Of a DNA stretch of 59,304 bases, positions 26,225-35,058 are shown one piece after another (the stretch's first letter is position 1; every line of letters starts with the position of its first letter). The position numbers were made by a program, and so were the translations under genes. The stretch is taken from NCBI GenBank assembly GCA_944323825.1, contig CALUTY010000018.1, positions 1 to 59,304 on the forward strand. The letters run 5' to 3'. The notes under the pieces were generated by a model. That model searched no databases, was not told the DNA's origin, and saw only the letters and a program-made list of their open reading frames with translations. The DNA comes from an uncultured Bacteroidales bacterium (GTDB lineage Bacteria > Bacteroidota > Bacteroidia > Bacteroidales > UBA932).

Positions 26225-29200
26225 ATGATAAATATAGGAATAGATGCCGGGTCTACCACGGCCAAGGTGGTTGCTGCGGATGAAAACGGAAATGTCATAT
26301 TCACAGGGTATGAGAGGCACAACGCCCGTGCAAGGGAAACCGTCACGGGATTGCTGGAAAAGCTGATGGCAGTGACCGGGGATGTAAAGACGGGGGTCTG
26401 CGTCACCGGGTCGGTGGGGATGGGCATATCCGAGAAATGCTCCCTGCCATTCGTGCAGGAGGTCGTGGCCGCCACGAGAGCCGTAAGAAAGACCTGCCCG
26501 CAGGCTGCAGCCCTGATTGACATAGGAGGGGAGGATGCCAAGGTGGTCTTCTTCAAGGACGGCGAGGCTTCCGACCTGAGGATGAACGGGAACTGCGCCG
26601 GAGGCACCGGGGCATTCATTGACCAGATGGCCATCATCCTCGGGGTGACTGCGGATGAGCTGAACGACCTTGCCTCCCGTGCCGACAGGATATATCCGGT
26701 GGCTTCGAGGTGCGGGGTCTTCTGCAAGACGGACATCCAGAACCTTGTCGCCAAGAATGTCAGCAGGGAAAACATCGCGGCATCCATTTTCCATGCCGTT
26801 GCCGTACAGACTGTCGTCACCCTTGCACACGGCTGCGACATCTGTCCGCCTGTGGTCTTCTGCGGGGGGCCTCTCACATTCATCCCGTCACTCAGAAAGG
26901 CTTTCGCCGACTATCTTTCCCTGTCGGAAAATGACATAATCCTTCCGGAAAATGCCAACCTCATCCCTGCCGAAGGCGCTGCCGATGTGGCCGGGAACGG
27001 GGAGCATGTGTCCATGCTGTCAGAACTCATAGACCGGATAAATGTCGGGATGACTTCCGCCGTAAAGACATTCACCGGGCTTGAACCTGTATTCGGAAGC
27101 GAGGCGGAGCATGACAGGTGGCTGGAGAGGATGTCCGGCCACAGGATTCCGTCGGCGGAACTGAAGCCGGGAGTCAATGAAGTCTTCATAGGGATAGATT
27201 CAGGCTCGACCACCACCAAGATAACCGTCATGGACCGTTCCCGCAGCCTCCTCTGGTCATGGTACAGCCACAACGGTGGAAATGCCGTCAAGGCAGTGGA
27301 GACCGGGCTTGAGGCGTTGAAAAAGGAATGCAAGGAGCGTGGGGCTGTGCTGAGCATAGCGGGAAGCTGCTCCACCGGCTACGGCGAGGACCTTGTGAAG
27401 GCCGCCTTCCAGCTCGGCAACGGCATCATCGAGACAATAGCGCATTACATCGCAGCCCGTTATCTTGACAGGAACGTGTCCTTCATCCTTGACATAGGAG
27501 GACAGGACATGAAGGCCATCTTCGTCCATAACGGGGTGATTGACAGGATAGAGATAAACGAAGCCTGCTCTTCCGGCTGCGGGTCGTTCATAGAGACATT
27601 CGCCATGTCCCTCGGATATTCCGCGGAGGATTTCGCCAAGGCGGCATGCCGCTCGCAGTCACCTTGCGATCTCGGCACGAGGTGTACGGTGTTCATGAAC
27701 TCGAAGGTTAAGCAGGTGCTGCGCGAAGGGGCCACATTGGAGGACATTTCTGCAGGACTGGCATACTCAGTGGTGAAGAACTGCCTCTACAAGGTGCTGA
27801 AACTGAAGAATTCCGATGTACTCGGCAAGAATATAGTGGTGCAGGGAGGCACAATGCGCAACGATGCTGTGGTCAGGGCCATAGAGCTTCTCACTTCCGC
27901 CGAGGTCACCCGCTGTGACAGGCCTGAGCTCATGGGGGCGTTCGGCTGTGCCCTCTATGCCATGGACCATGCCTTTGAGGCTCCTGTCACCCTTGACGAC
28001 ATGCTCGGAAAGGCGCAGTATGAATCAGACCTCCTGCATTGCCGCGGCTGCGACAACAACTGCGCTGTCGTAAGGTACAGATTTGCCGGAGGCAAGAAAT
28101 ATTATTCAGGCAACAGGTGCGAAAAGGTGTTCACCAACGGAGGAAAGGACGCCGTGAAGGGTGAGAACGCCTACATCGCAAAGAACTCCCTCCTGTTTGA
28201 CCGTAAGGCCGAAATCGCCTCCCCGGTGATGACGCTCGGCATCCCGAGGGTGCTCAACATGTTCGAGGAATATCCTTTCTGGCACACACTTTTCACTTCC
28301 TGCGGCATTCAGGTGGTGCTTTCCGATGTGTCTGAATACAGGCATTACGAGTCCTGCGCCAAGATGGTCATGTCGGACAATATCTGCTTCCCTGCCAAGC
28401 TGGTGCACAGCCATATAGACAATCTCATCGGCAAGCGTCCGGACCGCATTTTCATGCCTTTCGTGGTCTTCGAGAAGAAAGGGGAGGAGCAGAACAGCTA
28501 CAACTGCCCTATCGTGGCCGGGTATTCGGCGGTGGTGAAGAATGTCCAGGAGACAGGCATCCCGTTCGATTCCCCTGTGGTGTCATTCAAGGAGCGCAGG
28601 CATCTGCGCAGGCAGTGCCGCAACATCCTGAAAGGCTATGGAATAGATGCCAGGAAGGCCATGGAAGCCTTTGTAAAGGCAGAGAAGGCACAGGAAGAAT
28701 ATGAAAAGGCTGTTGCCGCTGCAAACAGGCGCATACTTGACAATTCAAGGCAGGACGGGCGTCTGACAGTGCTGCTTGCCGGCAGGCCGTACCACACCGA
28801 CCCGCTCATCCAGCACAAGGTTTCGGAGATGATTGCCGATATGGGCGTGAATGTGATTACCGATGACATTGCAAGGGACATGGAAATACCTCTTGACGAT
28901 GTGAACCTGCTGCCGCAATGGGCCTATGTCAACAGAATCCTGAAATCAGCCAAATGGGCAGCCATGCAGGGCAATGATGTCCAGTACATAGAATTCACTT
29001 CGTTCGGGTGCGGCCCTGATGCCTTCATGCTCGACGAGATAAGGGAGCTGCTGATGAGGCACGGCAAGGCCCTGACCCTGCTCAAACTTGACGACATCAA
29101 CAATGTGGGCTCCATGAAGCTGCGTGTCAGATCCATGATTGACAGCATAAGACTCTCTGTGTCTGGGGACACTGAGGCTCGGAAGGTGAGGCCGTTCGTG

Positions 29201-30589
29201 ACCGTCCCGGTATATGAGAAGAAGCACAGGAACAGGAAAATACTTGCCCCGTTCTTTACCCCGTTCATATCCCCGCTCATCCCTCCGGTGATGAAGCTCC
29301 TCGGCTACGATGTGGAGAATCTGCCGCTCAGCGACAGGGAATCTGCAGAATGGGGGCTGAAATATGCCAACAATGAAGTCTGCTATCCTGCCACCCTTGT
29401 GGTCGGTGACATAATAAAGGCCTTCAAATCCGGAAAATACGATCCGGATAACACCGTCGTCGCCATGACCCAGACGGGAGGCCAGTGCAGGGCGAGCAAC
29501 TATGTCCCTCTCATAAAGACCGCCCTTGTGGATGCCGGGTTCAAGGATGTGCCGGTGATAGCCGTGACATTCGCCAGCGGCATAGACAACTACCAGCCGG
29601 GCTTCAAGCCGGACTGGAAGAAAGTCATTCCGGTGGCTCTCTATGCCTTGCTGTACAGCGACATGATAGCCAAGTTCTACTATGCCTCCGCTGTCCGCGA
29701 GAAGGTGTCCGGAAGTGCCGCCGCCTTGAAGGACAAATATCTGCGCCTTGCTGCTGAGGTCATAGAAAAGAAGGAAAGCCTCGGCAGGCTGACAGACCTG
29801 CTCTGCACGGCGGCTGACGAATTCAATGCCATCTGCCGTGACCTGAAGACCGAGAGGGTCGGGATAGTCGGAGAAATATATCTGAAATTCAATCCTTTCG
29901 CCCAGAAGAATGTCACGGACTGGTTCGTAGAAAAGGGAGTGGAGGTGGCCCCTCCGATCCTTACTGACTTCTTCATGCAGTTCTTCGTCAACCGCAGGGT
30001 AAAGGCTCAGACCGCTGTCACAGGTTCATCCGTTCCGGAGTTCATATATGACTTCATATACAGGCTTGCGATGGACCAGATAGCGAAGTTCAACCGCATA
30101 GGAAGCCGCTTCAGATATTTCATGCCGTTCAACGATGTGTTCCGTGAAGCGGAAGAGGCCCGAGATGTCATCACCCTGAATGCCCAGTTCGGTGAAGGCT
30201 GGCTCCTTCCTGCCGAGATCATCTCCTATTACAGGAGCGGAGTGAAGAATGTGGTTTCCCTCCAGCCTTTCGGATGCATTGCCAACCATATAGTCGTCCG
30301 CGGTGTGGAAAAGAAGCTGAAGACCCTTTATCCGGACCTCAACCTGCTTGCCCTTGATTTCGACAGCGGAGTGAGCGATGTGAATGTCACCAACAGGCTC
30401 CTGCTCTTCCTCGACAATATCCACAGGCGTTCCGCCACCGGTGCCGCCCGGTCTTGGGAAAATGCAGCATACGATGATACTGTTGCCTCAGCCGGGGCAG
30501 GGGAGCAGACAAATGATATTGTTGCCGCTGCATCAGAGTCGGCCATTCAGGAGTGCCGGGAAACAGTCGCAGAAGTTACGGATTATTAA
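26225..30589 (+). CDS. Fused acyl-CoA dehydratase activase (two ASKHA modules) with DUF2229 and dehydratase-like C-terminus
   Basis: The protein has 1454 residues from the ATG at 26225 (MINIGIDAGSTTAKVV); starts at 26195 or a TTG at 26171 are possible but not homologous. It holds two complete BcrA/BadF/HgdC-type ATPase modules (about 1-275 and 320-590), each opening with GIDxGSTTxK and each keeping the paired cluster cysteines: C124/C163 and C448/C487, both 39 residues apart. Next come a Cys-rich segment (CRGCDNNC...GNRCEKVF), a DUF2229 region and a C-terminal HgdB-like part (TQTGGQCRASNYVPL). Relatives couple ATP hydrolysis to low-potential electron transfer; the substrate here is unknown and no separate HgdAB genes are nearby. 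The last 40 residues are low complexity. A TetR gene follows. Confidence 0.88.
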   Translation: MINIGIDAGSTTAKVVAADENGNVIFTGYERHNARARETVTGLLEKLMAVTGDVKTGVCVTGSVGMGISEKCSLPFVQEVVAATRAVRKTCPQAAALIDIGGEDAKVVFFKDGEASDLRMNGNCAGGTGAFIDQMAIILGVTADELNDLASRADRIYPVASRCGVFCKTDIQNLVAKNVSRENIAASIFHAVAVQTVVTLAHGCDICPPVVFCGGPLTFIPSLRKAFADYLSLSENDIILPENANLIPAEGAADVAGNGEHVSMLSELIDRINVGMTSAVKTFTGLEPVFGSEAEHDRWLERMSGHRIPSAELKPGVNEVFIGIDSGSTTTKITVMDRSRSLLWSWYSHNGGNAVKAVETGLEALKKECKERGAVLSIAGSCSTGYGEDLVKAAFQLGNGIIETIAHYIAARYLDRNVSFILDIGGQDMKAIFVHNGVIDRIEINEACSSGCGSFIETFAMSLGYSAEDFAKAACRSQSPCDLGTRCTVFMNSKVKQVLREGATLEDISAGLAYSVVKNCLYKVLKLKNSDVLGKNIVVQGGTMRNDAVVRAIELLTSAEVTRCDRPELMGAFGCALYAMDHAFEAPVTLDDMLGKAQYESDLLHCRGCDNNCAVVRYRFAGGKKYYSGNRCEKVFTNGGKDAVKGENAYIAKNSLLFDRKAEIASPVMTLGIPRVLNMFEEYPFWHTLFTSCGIQVVLSDVSEYRHYESCAKMVMSDNICFPAKLVHSHIDNLIGKRPDRIFMPFVVFEKKGEEQNSYNCPIVAGYSAVVKNVQETGIPFDSPVVSFKERRHLRRQCRNILKGYGIDARKAMEAFVKAEKAQEEYEKAVAAANRRILDNSRQDGRLTVLLAGRPYHTDPLIQHKVSEMIADMGVNVITDDIARDMEIPLDDVNLLPQWAYVNRILKSAKWAAMQGNDVQYIEFTSFGCGPDAFMLDEIRELLMRHGKALTLLKLDDINNVGSMKLRVRSMIDSIRLSVSGDTEARKVRPFVTVPVYEKKHRNRKILAPFFTPFISPLIPPVMKLLGYDVENLPLSDRESAEWGLKYANNEVCYPATLVVGDIIKAFKSGKYDPDNTVVAMTQTGGQCRASNYVPLIKTALVDAGFKDVPVIAVTFASGIDNYQPGFKPDWKKVIPVALYALLYSDMIAKFYYASAVREKVSGSAAALKDKYLRLAAEVIEKKESLGRLTDLLCTAADEFNAICRDLKTERVGIVGEIYLKFNPFAQKNVTDWFVEKGVEVAPPILTDFFMQFFVNRRVKAQTAVTGSSVPEFIYDFIYRLAMDQIAKFNRIGSRFRYFMPFNDVFREAEEARDVITLNAQFGEGWLLPAEIISYYRSGVKNVVSLQPFGCIANHIVVRGVEKKLKTLYPDLNLLALDFDSGVSDVNVTNRLLLFLDNIHRRSATGAARSWENAAYDDTVASAGAGEQTNDIVAAASESAIQECRETVAEVTDY

Positions 30590-30623
30590 AGATAATGATT
30601 ATCTGCAAAAGTACCCCCAAAGA

Positions 30624-30650
30624 GTCATCCCGAGCGCAGTCGAGGGATCT
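30624..30650. repeat. REP-like palindromic intergenic repeat, copy 1
   Basis: CATCCCGAGC...GAGGGATCT (25 bp, imperfect palindrome) matches the reverse complement of 39895-39919 at 23 of 25 positions. Both copies are intergenic. Confidence 0.65.
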
Positions 30651-30739
30651 GCCTTATTAAAAATTATCGTGCCCGGAAATTGGTAAGATCTGATGACCGA
30701 TATTCTGACAATTTTCCGGACAGATTTGTAAAAATAGCC

Positions 30740-31342
30740 ATGACAGAAAACATTGACCAGGAACACAGGATAATAGAGGCTGCACAGCGCCTTTTTACAC
30801 AGAAAGGTTTTGCCGAGACCAGCATGAGCGACATAGCCGCCGAAGCGGGGATGAACCGCTCCGCCCTCCATTATTATTTCCGGACCAAGGACAGGATGTT
30901 CCAGGCCGTCTTTGGGAACATCATCATGACCGTGGTCCCAGCCGTCCATGATATCCTTGTGTCCGACAGCCCGTTTGAGGACAAGATCAGCCGTGTGGTC
31001 GACACCTATATGAAGATATTTTCAGAAAATCCATATCTCCCGTCATTCATTCTCAACGAGACCCGCCGCGACCGCGAACATCTTCTCTCCACCGCAAGAG
31101 CACTCGGCATTGCCGAATACGGCAACATGATCATCCATGACATCTCCTCCGAAATGGAGAAAGGCCACCTGAAGACCGTCCCTCTGAAGGTCGTCTTCAA
31201 CACCTTCTACGGCCTTCTCCTCTTTCCGTATCTTTCCGGTAACCTCGGCTCCGTCATCTTCGGCTCCGACCGCCCCGACGATCCTTCCCCCGCCTGGCGC
31301 GACACCATCATCAGCCAGATGACCCACCTGCTCATCCCATGA
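30740..31342 (+). CDS. TetR/AcrR-family transcriptional regulator
   Basis: The protein has 200 residues from the ATG at 30740; the frame is open to 30680 but the REP-like repeat and poor sequence favour the later start. The N-terminal TetR helix-turn-helix is clear (IIEAAQRLFTQKGFAETSMS, DIAAEAGMNRSALHYYFRTK). The C-terminal ligand domain resembles TetR_C proteins with unknown ligands. An imperfect inverted repeat (GGAAATTG ... CAATTTTCC, 30676-30718) lies just upstream and could be an operator. Because it directly follows the double-activase gene it may regulate it, but the two have separate starts and the link is inference. It converges on hpf. Confidence 0.85.
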   Translation: MTENIDQEHRIIEAAQRLFTQKGFAETSMSDIAAEAGMNRSALHYYFRTKDRMFQAVFGNIIMTVVPAVHDILVSDSPFEDKISRVVDTYMKIFSENPYLPSFILNETRRDREHLLSTARALGIAEYGNMIIHDISSEMEKGHLKTVPLKVVFNTFYGLLLFPYLSGNLGSVIFGSDRPDDPSPAWRDTIISQMTHLLIP

Positions 31343-31365
31343 CCATGTTGATGGCCGGTCACCGT

Positions 31366-31560
31366 TTATGGTGCAGCAGATATAAGATCAATGGGATGCC
31401 TATGATTATCGTGACAACAGTGATTTCCCGGCAGCCAGCCTGCGGAACAGCATAATAGTGCAAAAGAAAATGTAGTGTAGGTGTCGTTCCCCAAAAATAG
31501 GGAAACAATGAACTGGACCAGTGAAAAGATTATTATAATGATGAAATGTTTTATTTTCAT
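31366..31560 (-). CDS. Possible small hydrophobic protein (weak)
   Basis: A 64-codon frame begins MKIKHFIIIIIFSLVQFIVS and has one predicted membrane segment, then a Cys/His-rich end (LLCCSAGWLPGNHCCHDNHR). It lies downstream of the hpf terminator in the 291-bp hpf-TetR gap. No Shine-Dalgarno or -7 box was found, so it may be chance. Nothing else was recognised in this gap. Confidence 0.2.
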   Translation of the reverse strand: MKIKHFIIIIIFSLVQFIVSLFLGNDTYTTFSFALLCCSAGWLPGNHCCHDNHRHPIDLISAAP

Positions 31561-31576
31561 AGGGGAGGAATTTCTA

Positions 31577-31602
31577 TAAAGGCTGCCCTCGGGCAGCCTT
31601 TC
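31577..31602 (-). terminator. Hairpin terminator after the cca-xer-hpf operon
   Basis: AAAGGCTGCCC (31578-31588) pairs with GGGCAGCCTTT (31591-31601), 32 bp past the hpf stop. The T-run on the minus strand is short, so termination may be leaky. Confidence 0.65.
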
Positions 31603-31633
31603 GATGTATGGTAGTATGTATGTTTCCGGCGGA

Positions 31634-31924
31634 TCAGTTTGCCATCTTCTCCTTGGCTCTGACGAGTTTGTCCTTGAGGATGTCCACGCAGTCGACAATC
31701 GCATCTTCAAATGTCCGGGCGTTCCTTTCGATGACGAGGTCATTTCCCGGGATCCTCACATGAACCTTGACATTCTTGTTCTGGTGGTCAGGGAGAAGGG
31801 ACATGGCCACTTCCACGCTTGTGATCCCGTCATGGAACTTTGGAAGTTTGGAAAGTTTCTTTTCTGCGAAGTCCAGAAGTTTCTGATCTGCATCAAACTT
31901 GATGGATTGTACTCTAATCTCCAT
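31634..31924 (-). CDS. hpf: Ribosome hibernation-promoting factor, short form
   Basis: The protein has 96 residues from the ATG at 31924, chosen because GGAGG lies 5-9 bases upstream; the other ATG (31936) starts that very Shine-Dalgarno sequence. It is of the HPF/RaiA (S30AE) family: MEIRVQSIKFDADQKLLDFA, VEVAMSLL, VHVRIPGNDLVIERNARTFE, DAIVDCVDILKDKLVR. It binds the 30S decoding region and drives ribosome dimerisation in slow growth. Lacking the C-terminal extension of long HPF, it is the short type usual in Bacteroidota. Its start lies inside the last codons of the xer gene (11-bp overlap), so translation is coupled. Confidence 0.93.
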   Translation of the reverse strand: MEIRVQSIKFDADQKLLDFAEKKLSKLPKFHDGITSVEVAMSLLPDHQNKNVKVHVRIPGNDLVIERNARTFEDAIVDCVDILKDKLVRAKEKMAN

Positions 31925-33014
31925 TTTTACCTCCATTTTTAGCCCTTGGATGGGCGGTTTGATATACTTTCTGCAGTTTTTCGATGGAATTGTGGGTGTA
32001 GACCTGGGTGGCTGCAAGGGAGGAATGTCCGAGAAGTTCCTTTATCGAGAACAGGTCCGCACCCCTGTCGAGCAGTTCCGTTGCCAGCGTGTGCCTGAGC
32101 ACATGAGGCGACTTCTTCCCGGTGAATCCTTCTGCGCCCTCCAGTTCGGCCCGTATGGCTCTGTCGACATATTCAGGATAGACTCCGCGTCCTCTGAAAG
32201 TGACAAAAAGCGGCCGTTGAGGGTCTTTTTCTCCACAAATCATCTCAACTGCTTGTAAATATAGTGAAATTTCTTCACATAATGAAGATGTGAGCGGAAT
32301 TTCTCTCATTTTATCTCCCTTGCCCCGTACCTTGACATTTTTCCTTTCCAGGTCAATGTCCCCGGCACGCAGCGACACAAGTTCTGAGCGCCTCATTCCT
32401 GTCGAGTACAGGGTCGAAAGCATGACCCTGCCGAGCTTCTTTTCATATAGCCATCGGGAGAATTTCGCGCTGTCACCGGAAAGACCGGACATCTTGAGCC
32501 ACAGGCTGTCCGATTCGGGCCTGTAGCCGCGTCTGCGGGAGGACCTGTATTGTTCCATGAATTGCTCCGGGGGAGTGCTGATGTCGCAGGATGCAAAAAT
32601 GTCCGTGTCGTTCAGATATTTTTCCATTGCGGACTCCCTGTACACTGTGGGAAGCCGTTTGGGGACCTTGGGACGGGCCACTGTCCTGACGGGATTGGAG
32701 TTGAGCAGCCCTTCCTTCATCAGGAAACGGCAGAAGCCGCTGAGGACCGAGAGATGCAGGTTTACTGTCCTGGGTATCAGCTTCCTTCCGTTCATCAGGT
32801 GGACTTCATAGCTGCGGATCATTCCCGGATTCAGGATTTCCAATATTTCAGAATCCGTCTTTTCCGTACCGGAGGCGGACTGGGCCGCTTCCTTTTCGTC
32901 CCGGAAAGCGTAGGTCACGAATTCATTCAGGACATCGGTGTATGTCCTGACGGTCTTTCCGGAATATCTCCTTATCTGGCCGACATATCTTATGTATTTG
33001 TCTATAAGGTCCAT
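31914..33014 (-). CDS. Tyrosine recombinase, XerC/XerD-like
   Basis: This 366-residue integrase-family recombinase has an N-terminal SAM-like core-binding domain (about 1-110) and a C-terminal catalytic domain with the Arg-His-x-x-Arg-His-Tyr set: TGMRRSEL, HVLRHTLATELL, LLGHSSLAATQVYTH. It is longer than typical 300-residue XerC because of an insert of about 55 residues between the domains (around 135-190, SSRRRGYRPESD...). Location in a housekeeping operon between cca and hpf, with overlaps on both sides, supports a resident chromosome-dimer-resolution type enzyme rather than a mobile integrase. I cannot decide XerC versus XerD. Confidence 0.9.
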   Translation of the reverse strand: MDLIDKYIRYVGQIRRYSGKTVRTYTDVLNEFVTYAFRDEKEAAQSASGTEKTDSEILEILNPGMIRSYEVHLMNGRKLIPRTVNLHLSVLSGFCRFLMKEGLLNSNPVRTVARPKVPKRLPTVYRESAMEKYLNDTDIFASCDISTPPEQFMEQYRSSRRRGYRPESDSLWLKMSGLSGDSAKFSRWLYEKKLGRVMLSTLYSTGMRRSELVSLRAGDIDLERKNVKVRGKGDKMREIPLTSSLCEEISLYLQAVEMICGEKDPQRPLFVTFRGRGVYPEYVDRAIRAELEGAEGFTGKKSPHVLRHTLATELLDRGADLFSIKELLGHSSLAATQVYTHNSIEKLQKVYQTAHPRAKNGGKNGD

Positions 33015-34519
33015 TCAGTGTCCTTTGTGACGGGGACAAGTCCCATTTCTGCGGCCTTGGCCCTCATGAGCCTGTCGGCGGCTTCGAAGTCATTCTCTAT
33101 CAGGCCGTCAAGGATGGCGTTCTTGACATGTTCCTGCAGAATGCCTATCGGCCTTCCCGGCGGGATGCCGAATGTCGCCATTATATATTCGCCCCTTATC
33201 GGGTTCTTGAAGTTCCTGATGGCGTCCTTTGCCTCGACTTCGGCGAATTTCTGCATCACGATGTCGAAATTATGCTTCAGCCTTTCGACTTTCTTCGGAT
33301 TCTTGGAGGTGATGTCCGCCCGGCACAGCACCATGAGGTCGTCAATGTCGTTGCCGGCATCGAACAGGAGCCTGCGCACTGCGGAGTCGGTGACTTCTTC
33401 CGTGACAAGGGCTATCGGCCTGAGATGGAGGCTGACAAGCTTCTGGACATATTTCATCTTCTCGTTCAGAGGCATCTTCATGGTCTGGAAAATCTTCGGG
33501 ACCATCCTTGCCCCGACCACCTCGTGTCCGTGGAAGGTCCATCCTGCCTGAGGGTCATATCTCTTTGTGGCAGGCTTGCCTATGTCATGGAGCAGGGCGG
33601 CCCATCTGAGCCAGAGATACGGCTCGGTCCTGACCTTCTCCTTCTCTTCGTTGTCTTCGAAGTACCGGTCTGTCAGCTTTCCTTCGGCAATGAGGGCGGT
33701 TTCAAGCTCCGCCACATTGTCCACCACTTCGAGGGTGTGGGAGAAATTCTCCTTGTGCCCCTTTTCGTCCGCGCTTTTCAGGGACAGCAGCTGCGGCAGA
33801 ATGAAATCCAGCAGCCCGGTTTCATCCATCAGCCTGAAGCCTATGGACGGCCTGCGGCAGACGAGCATCTTGTTGAGCTCTTCCGTAATCCTTTCCTTGG
33901 AGAGGATGCTCATCCTGTCCCTGTTCCTGCGGATGGATTCCAGGGATTCGGGCACTATCCTGAATTCATGTTCCGGAGTCGTGAGCCTGGTAGCGAATCT
34001 GATGGCCCTGACCATGCGCAGGGGGTCGTCGCTGTAGGTGGTGTCCGGGTCAAGAGGGGTGCGGATGATGCCTGCGGCAAGGTCCCTTATTCCTCCGAAA
34101 GGGTCTATCAGAGCCCCGAAATCCTCTTTCTGGAGGCTGAATGCCATGGCATTGATGGTGAAGTCCCTTCTTTTCTGGTCGTCCTCGATGGTCCCGTTTT
34201 CCACAATGGGTTTCCTGGAGTCTTTTCTGTAGGATTCTTTCCTTGCTCCCACAAATTCCACTTCAATGCCTTTGTAGCGCAGCATTGCTGTGCCGAAGTT
34301 CTTGAAAACGGATACATTGCTGTGTACGGCCTCGCCTACGGCTTCGGCAAGACCGATGCCGCTGCCTTCCACCACTATGTCGATGTCCTTGCTCGGGCAT
34401 CCCAGGAAGCAGTCGCGCACATAGCCTCCTATCACGAAGGCCCTTACGCCTTTCTGCTCCGCTATGTCCGATATGATTGAAAATATCTTGTGGTCGAGAA
34501 ATCCTTGTGTGATCGTCAT
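33002..34519 (-). CDS. cca: tRNA nucleotidyltransferase (CCA-adding) with HD domain
   Basis: This 505-residue class II nucleotidyltransferase adds or repairs the CCA end of tRNAs; the one tRNA in this window indeed lacks an encoded CCA. Motifs: GGYVRDCFLGCPSKDIDIVV (catalytic Asp pair), RRDFTINAMAFSL, DPLRMVRAIRFATR, ERITEELNKML. An HD-hydrolase domain follows (WAALLHDIGKPAT, about 270-400), as in many bacterial Cca enzymes. Its end overlaps the xer start by 13 bp. Confidence 0.95.
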   Translation of the reverse strand: MTITQGFLDHKIFSIISDIAEQKGVRAFVIGGYVRDCFLGCPSKDIDIVVEGSGIGLAEAVGEAVHSNVSVFKNFGTAMLRYKGIEVEFVGARKESYRKDSRKPIVENGTIEDDQKRRDFTINAMAFSLQKEDFGALIDPFGGIRDLAAGIIRTPLDPDTTYSDDPLRMVRAIRFATRLTTPEHEFRIVPESLESIRRNRDRMSILSKERITEELNKMLVCRRPSIGFRLMDETGLLDFILPQLLSLKSADEKGHKENFSHTLEVVDNVAELETALIAEGKLTDRYFEDNEEKEKVRTEPYLWLRWAALLHDIGKPATKRYDPQAGWTFHGHEVVGARMVPKIFQTMKMPLNEKMKYVQKLVSLHLRPIALVTEEVTDSAVRRLLFDAGNDIDDLMVLCRADITSKNPKKVERLKHNFDIVMQKFAEVEAKDAIRNFKNPIRGEYIMATFGIPPGRPIGILQEHVKNAILDGLIENDFEAADRLMRAKAAEMGLVPVTKDTEWTL

Positions 34520-34546
34520 TTCAGTATGTTTTTCCGTCTGATGTCA

Positions 34547-35020
34547 TCATTTGCCGTCAGGCAGTGCGTCTTCACGGAGCATTTCTCCGTAGGTGGGGGC
34601 ATGGTCCAGAAATTCATATCCTGCTGTTGTCGGGGCGGTTTCAGTGTCTGTCCCGCTCCCGCCGGTCTTGCGGCAGATGATGGTCCTGTTCCCGTTGGTG
34701 ATGATTATGTATCTGACATCCAGGACCATGTTGTATCTTATCGTCTGGTCCAGCACCTTTCTGTCCAGTTCCGTTTCCGGTCTTTTGCATTCCACCACGG
34801 CGAGCGGCCTTGCCGACCTTCCGTATATGAGGATGTCTGCCCTGAACACCTTGGAGCCGAGCTTGAAGGATGTTTCGCTCATCATCATGTGCAGAGGTAC
34901 CTGCATCCGGCCGTGCAGCTGTCCGATGAACCATTGCCGCACATGTTCTTCCGGCGTGAGGGCCACTTCCTTCTTCCTGAGCGGATCCCATATCGTATTT
35001 CTGGATGCCGTTCCGTCCAT
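34547..35020 (-). CDS. Stand-alone HsdR N-terminal (PD-(D/E)XK) domain protein
   Basis: The protein has 157 residues from the ATG at 35020; a GTG at 35026 is the alternative. The whole protein matches the N-terminal endonuclease-like domain of type I restriction HsdR subunits: RADILIYGRSARPLAVVECK contains the D...E-x-K core, with EEHVRQWFIGQL before it. No helicase part and no hsdM/hsdS genes are near, so it is not a complete restriction system. Orphan proteins of this type are widespread in Bacteroidota beside housekeeping genes; their role is unknown. It is preceded by its own -7 box (35039-35046) and followed 27 bp later by cca. Confidence 0.85.
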   Translation of the reverse strand: MDGTASRNTIWDPLRKKEVALTPEEHVRQWFIGQLHGRMQVPLHMMMSETSFKLGSKVFRADILIYGRSARPLAVVECKRPETELDRKVLDQTIRYNMVLDVRYIIITNGNRTIICRKTGGSGTDTETAPTTAGYEFLDHAPTYGEMLREDALPDGK

Positions 35021-35038
35021 AATCACTTTTTCAGCCTA

Positions 35039-35046
35039 CAAAGATA
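35039..35046 (-). promoter_or_regulatory. -7 promoter element of the HsdR-N gene (and possibly cca-xer-hpf)
   Basis: Minus-strand TATCTTTG matches TAnnTTTG; predicted start near 35032, 12 bases before the ATG at 35020. No terminator separates this gene from cca, so the transcript may continue to hpf. Confidence 0.55.
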
Positions 35047-35058
35047 CTGATATTTTTA

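Noticed and set aside
31914..33014. Integrase marking a genomic island
   Set aside because: The recombinase overlaps cca and hpf and shows no attachment-site repeats or cargo; a housekeeping Xer enzyme fits better.
32550..33551. 333-codon plus-strand frame
   Set aside because: Antisense to xer and the end of cca, both recognised; no promoter or domain.
33128..34480. Long open frame (450 codons) on the plus strand
   Set aside because: Exactly antisense to cca, whose motifs are intact; the product is rich in His, Pro and Val with no recognisable domain. A codon-bias shadow.
34547..35020. Type I restriction-modification system
   Set aside because: Only the HsdR N-terminal domain exists; no helicase part, hsdM or hsdS.
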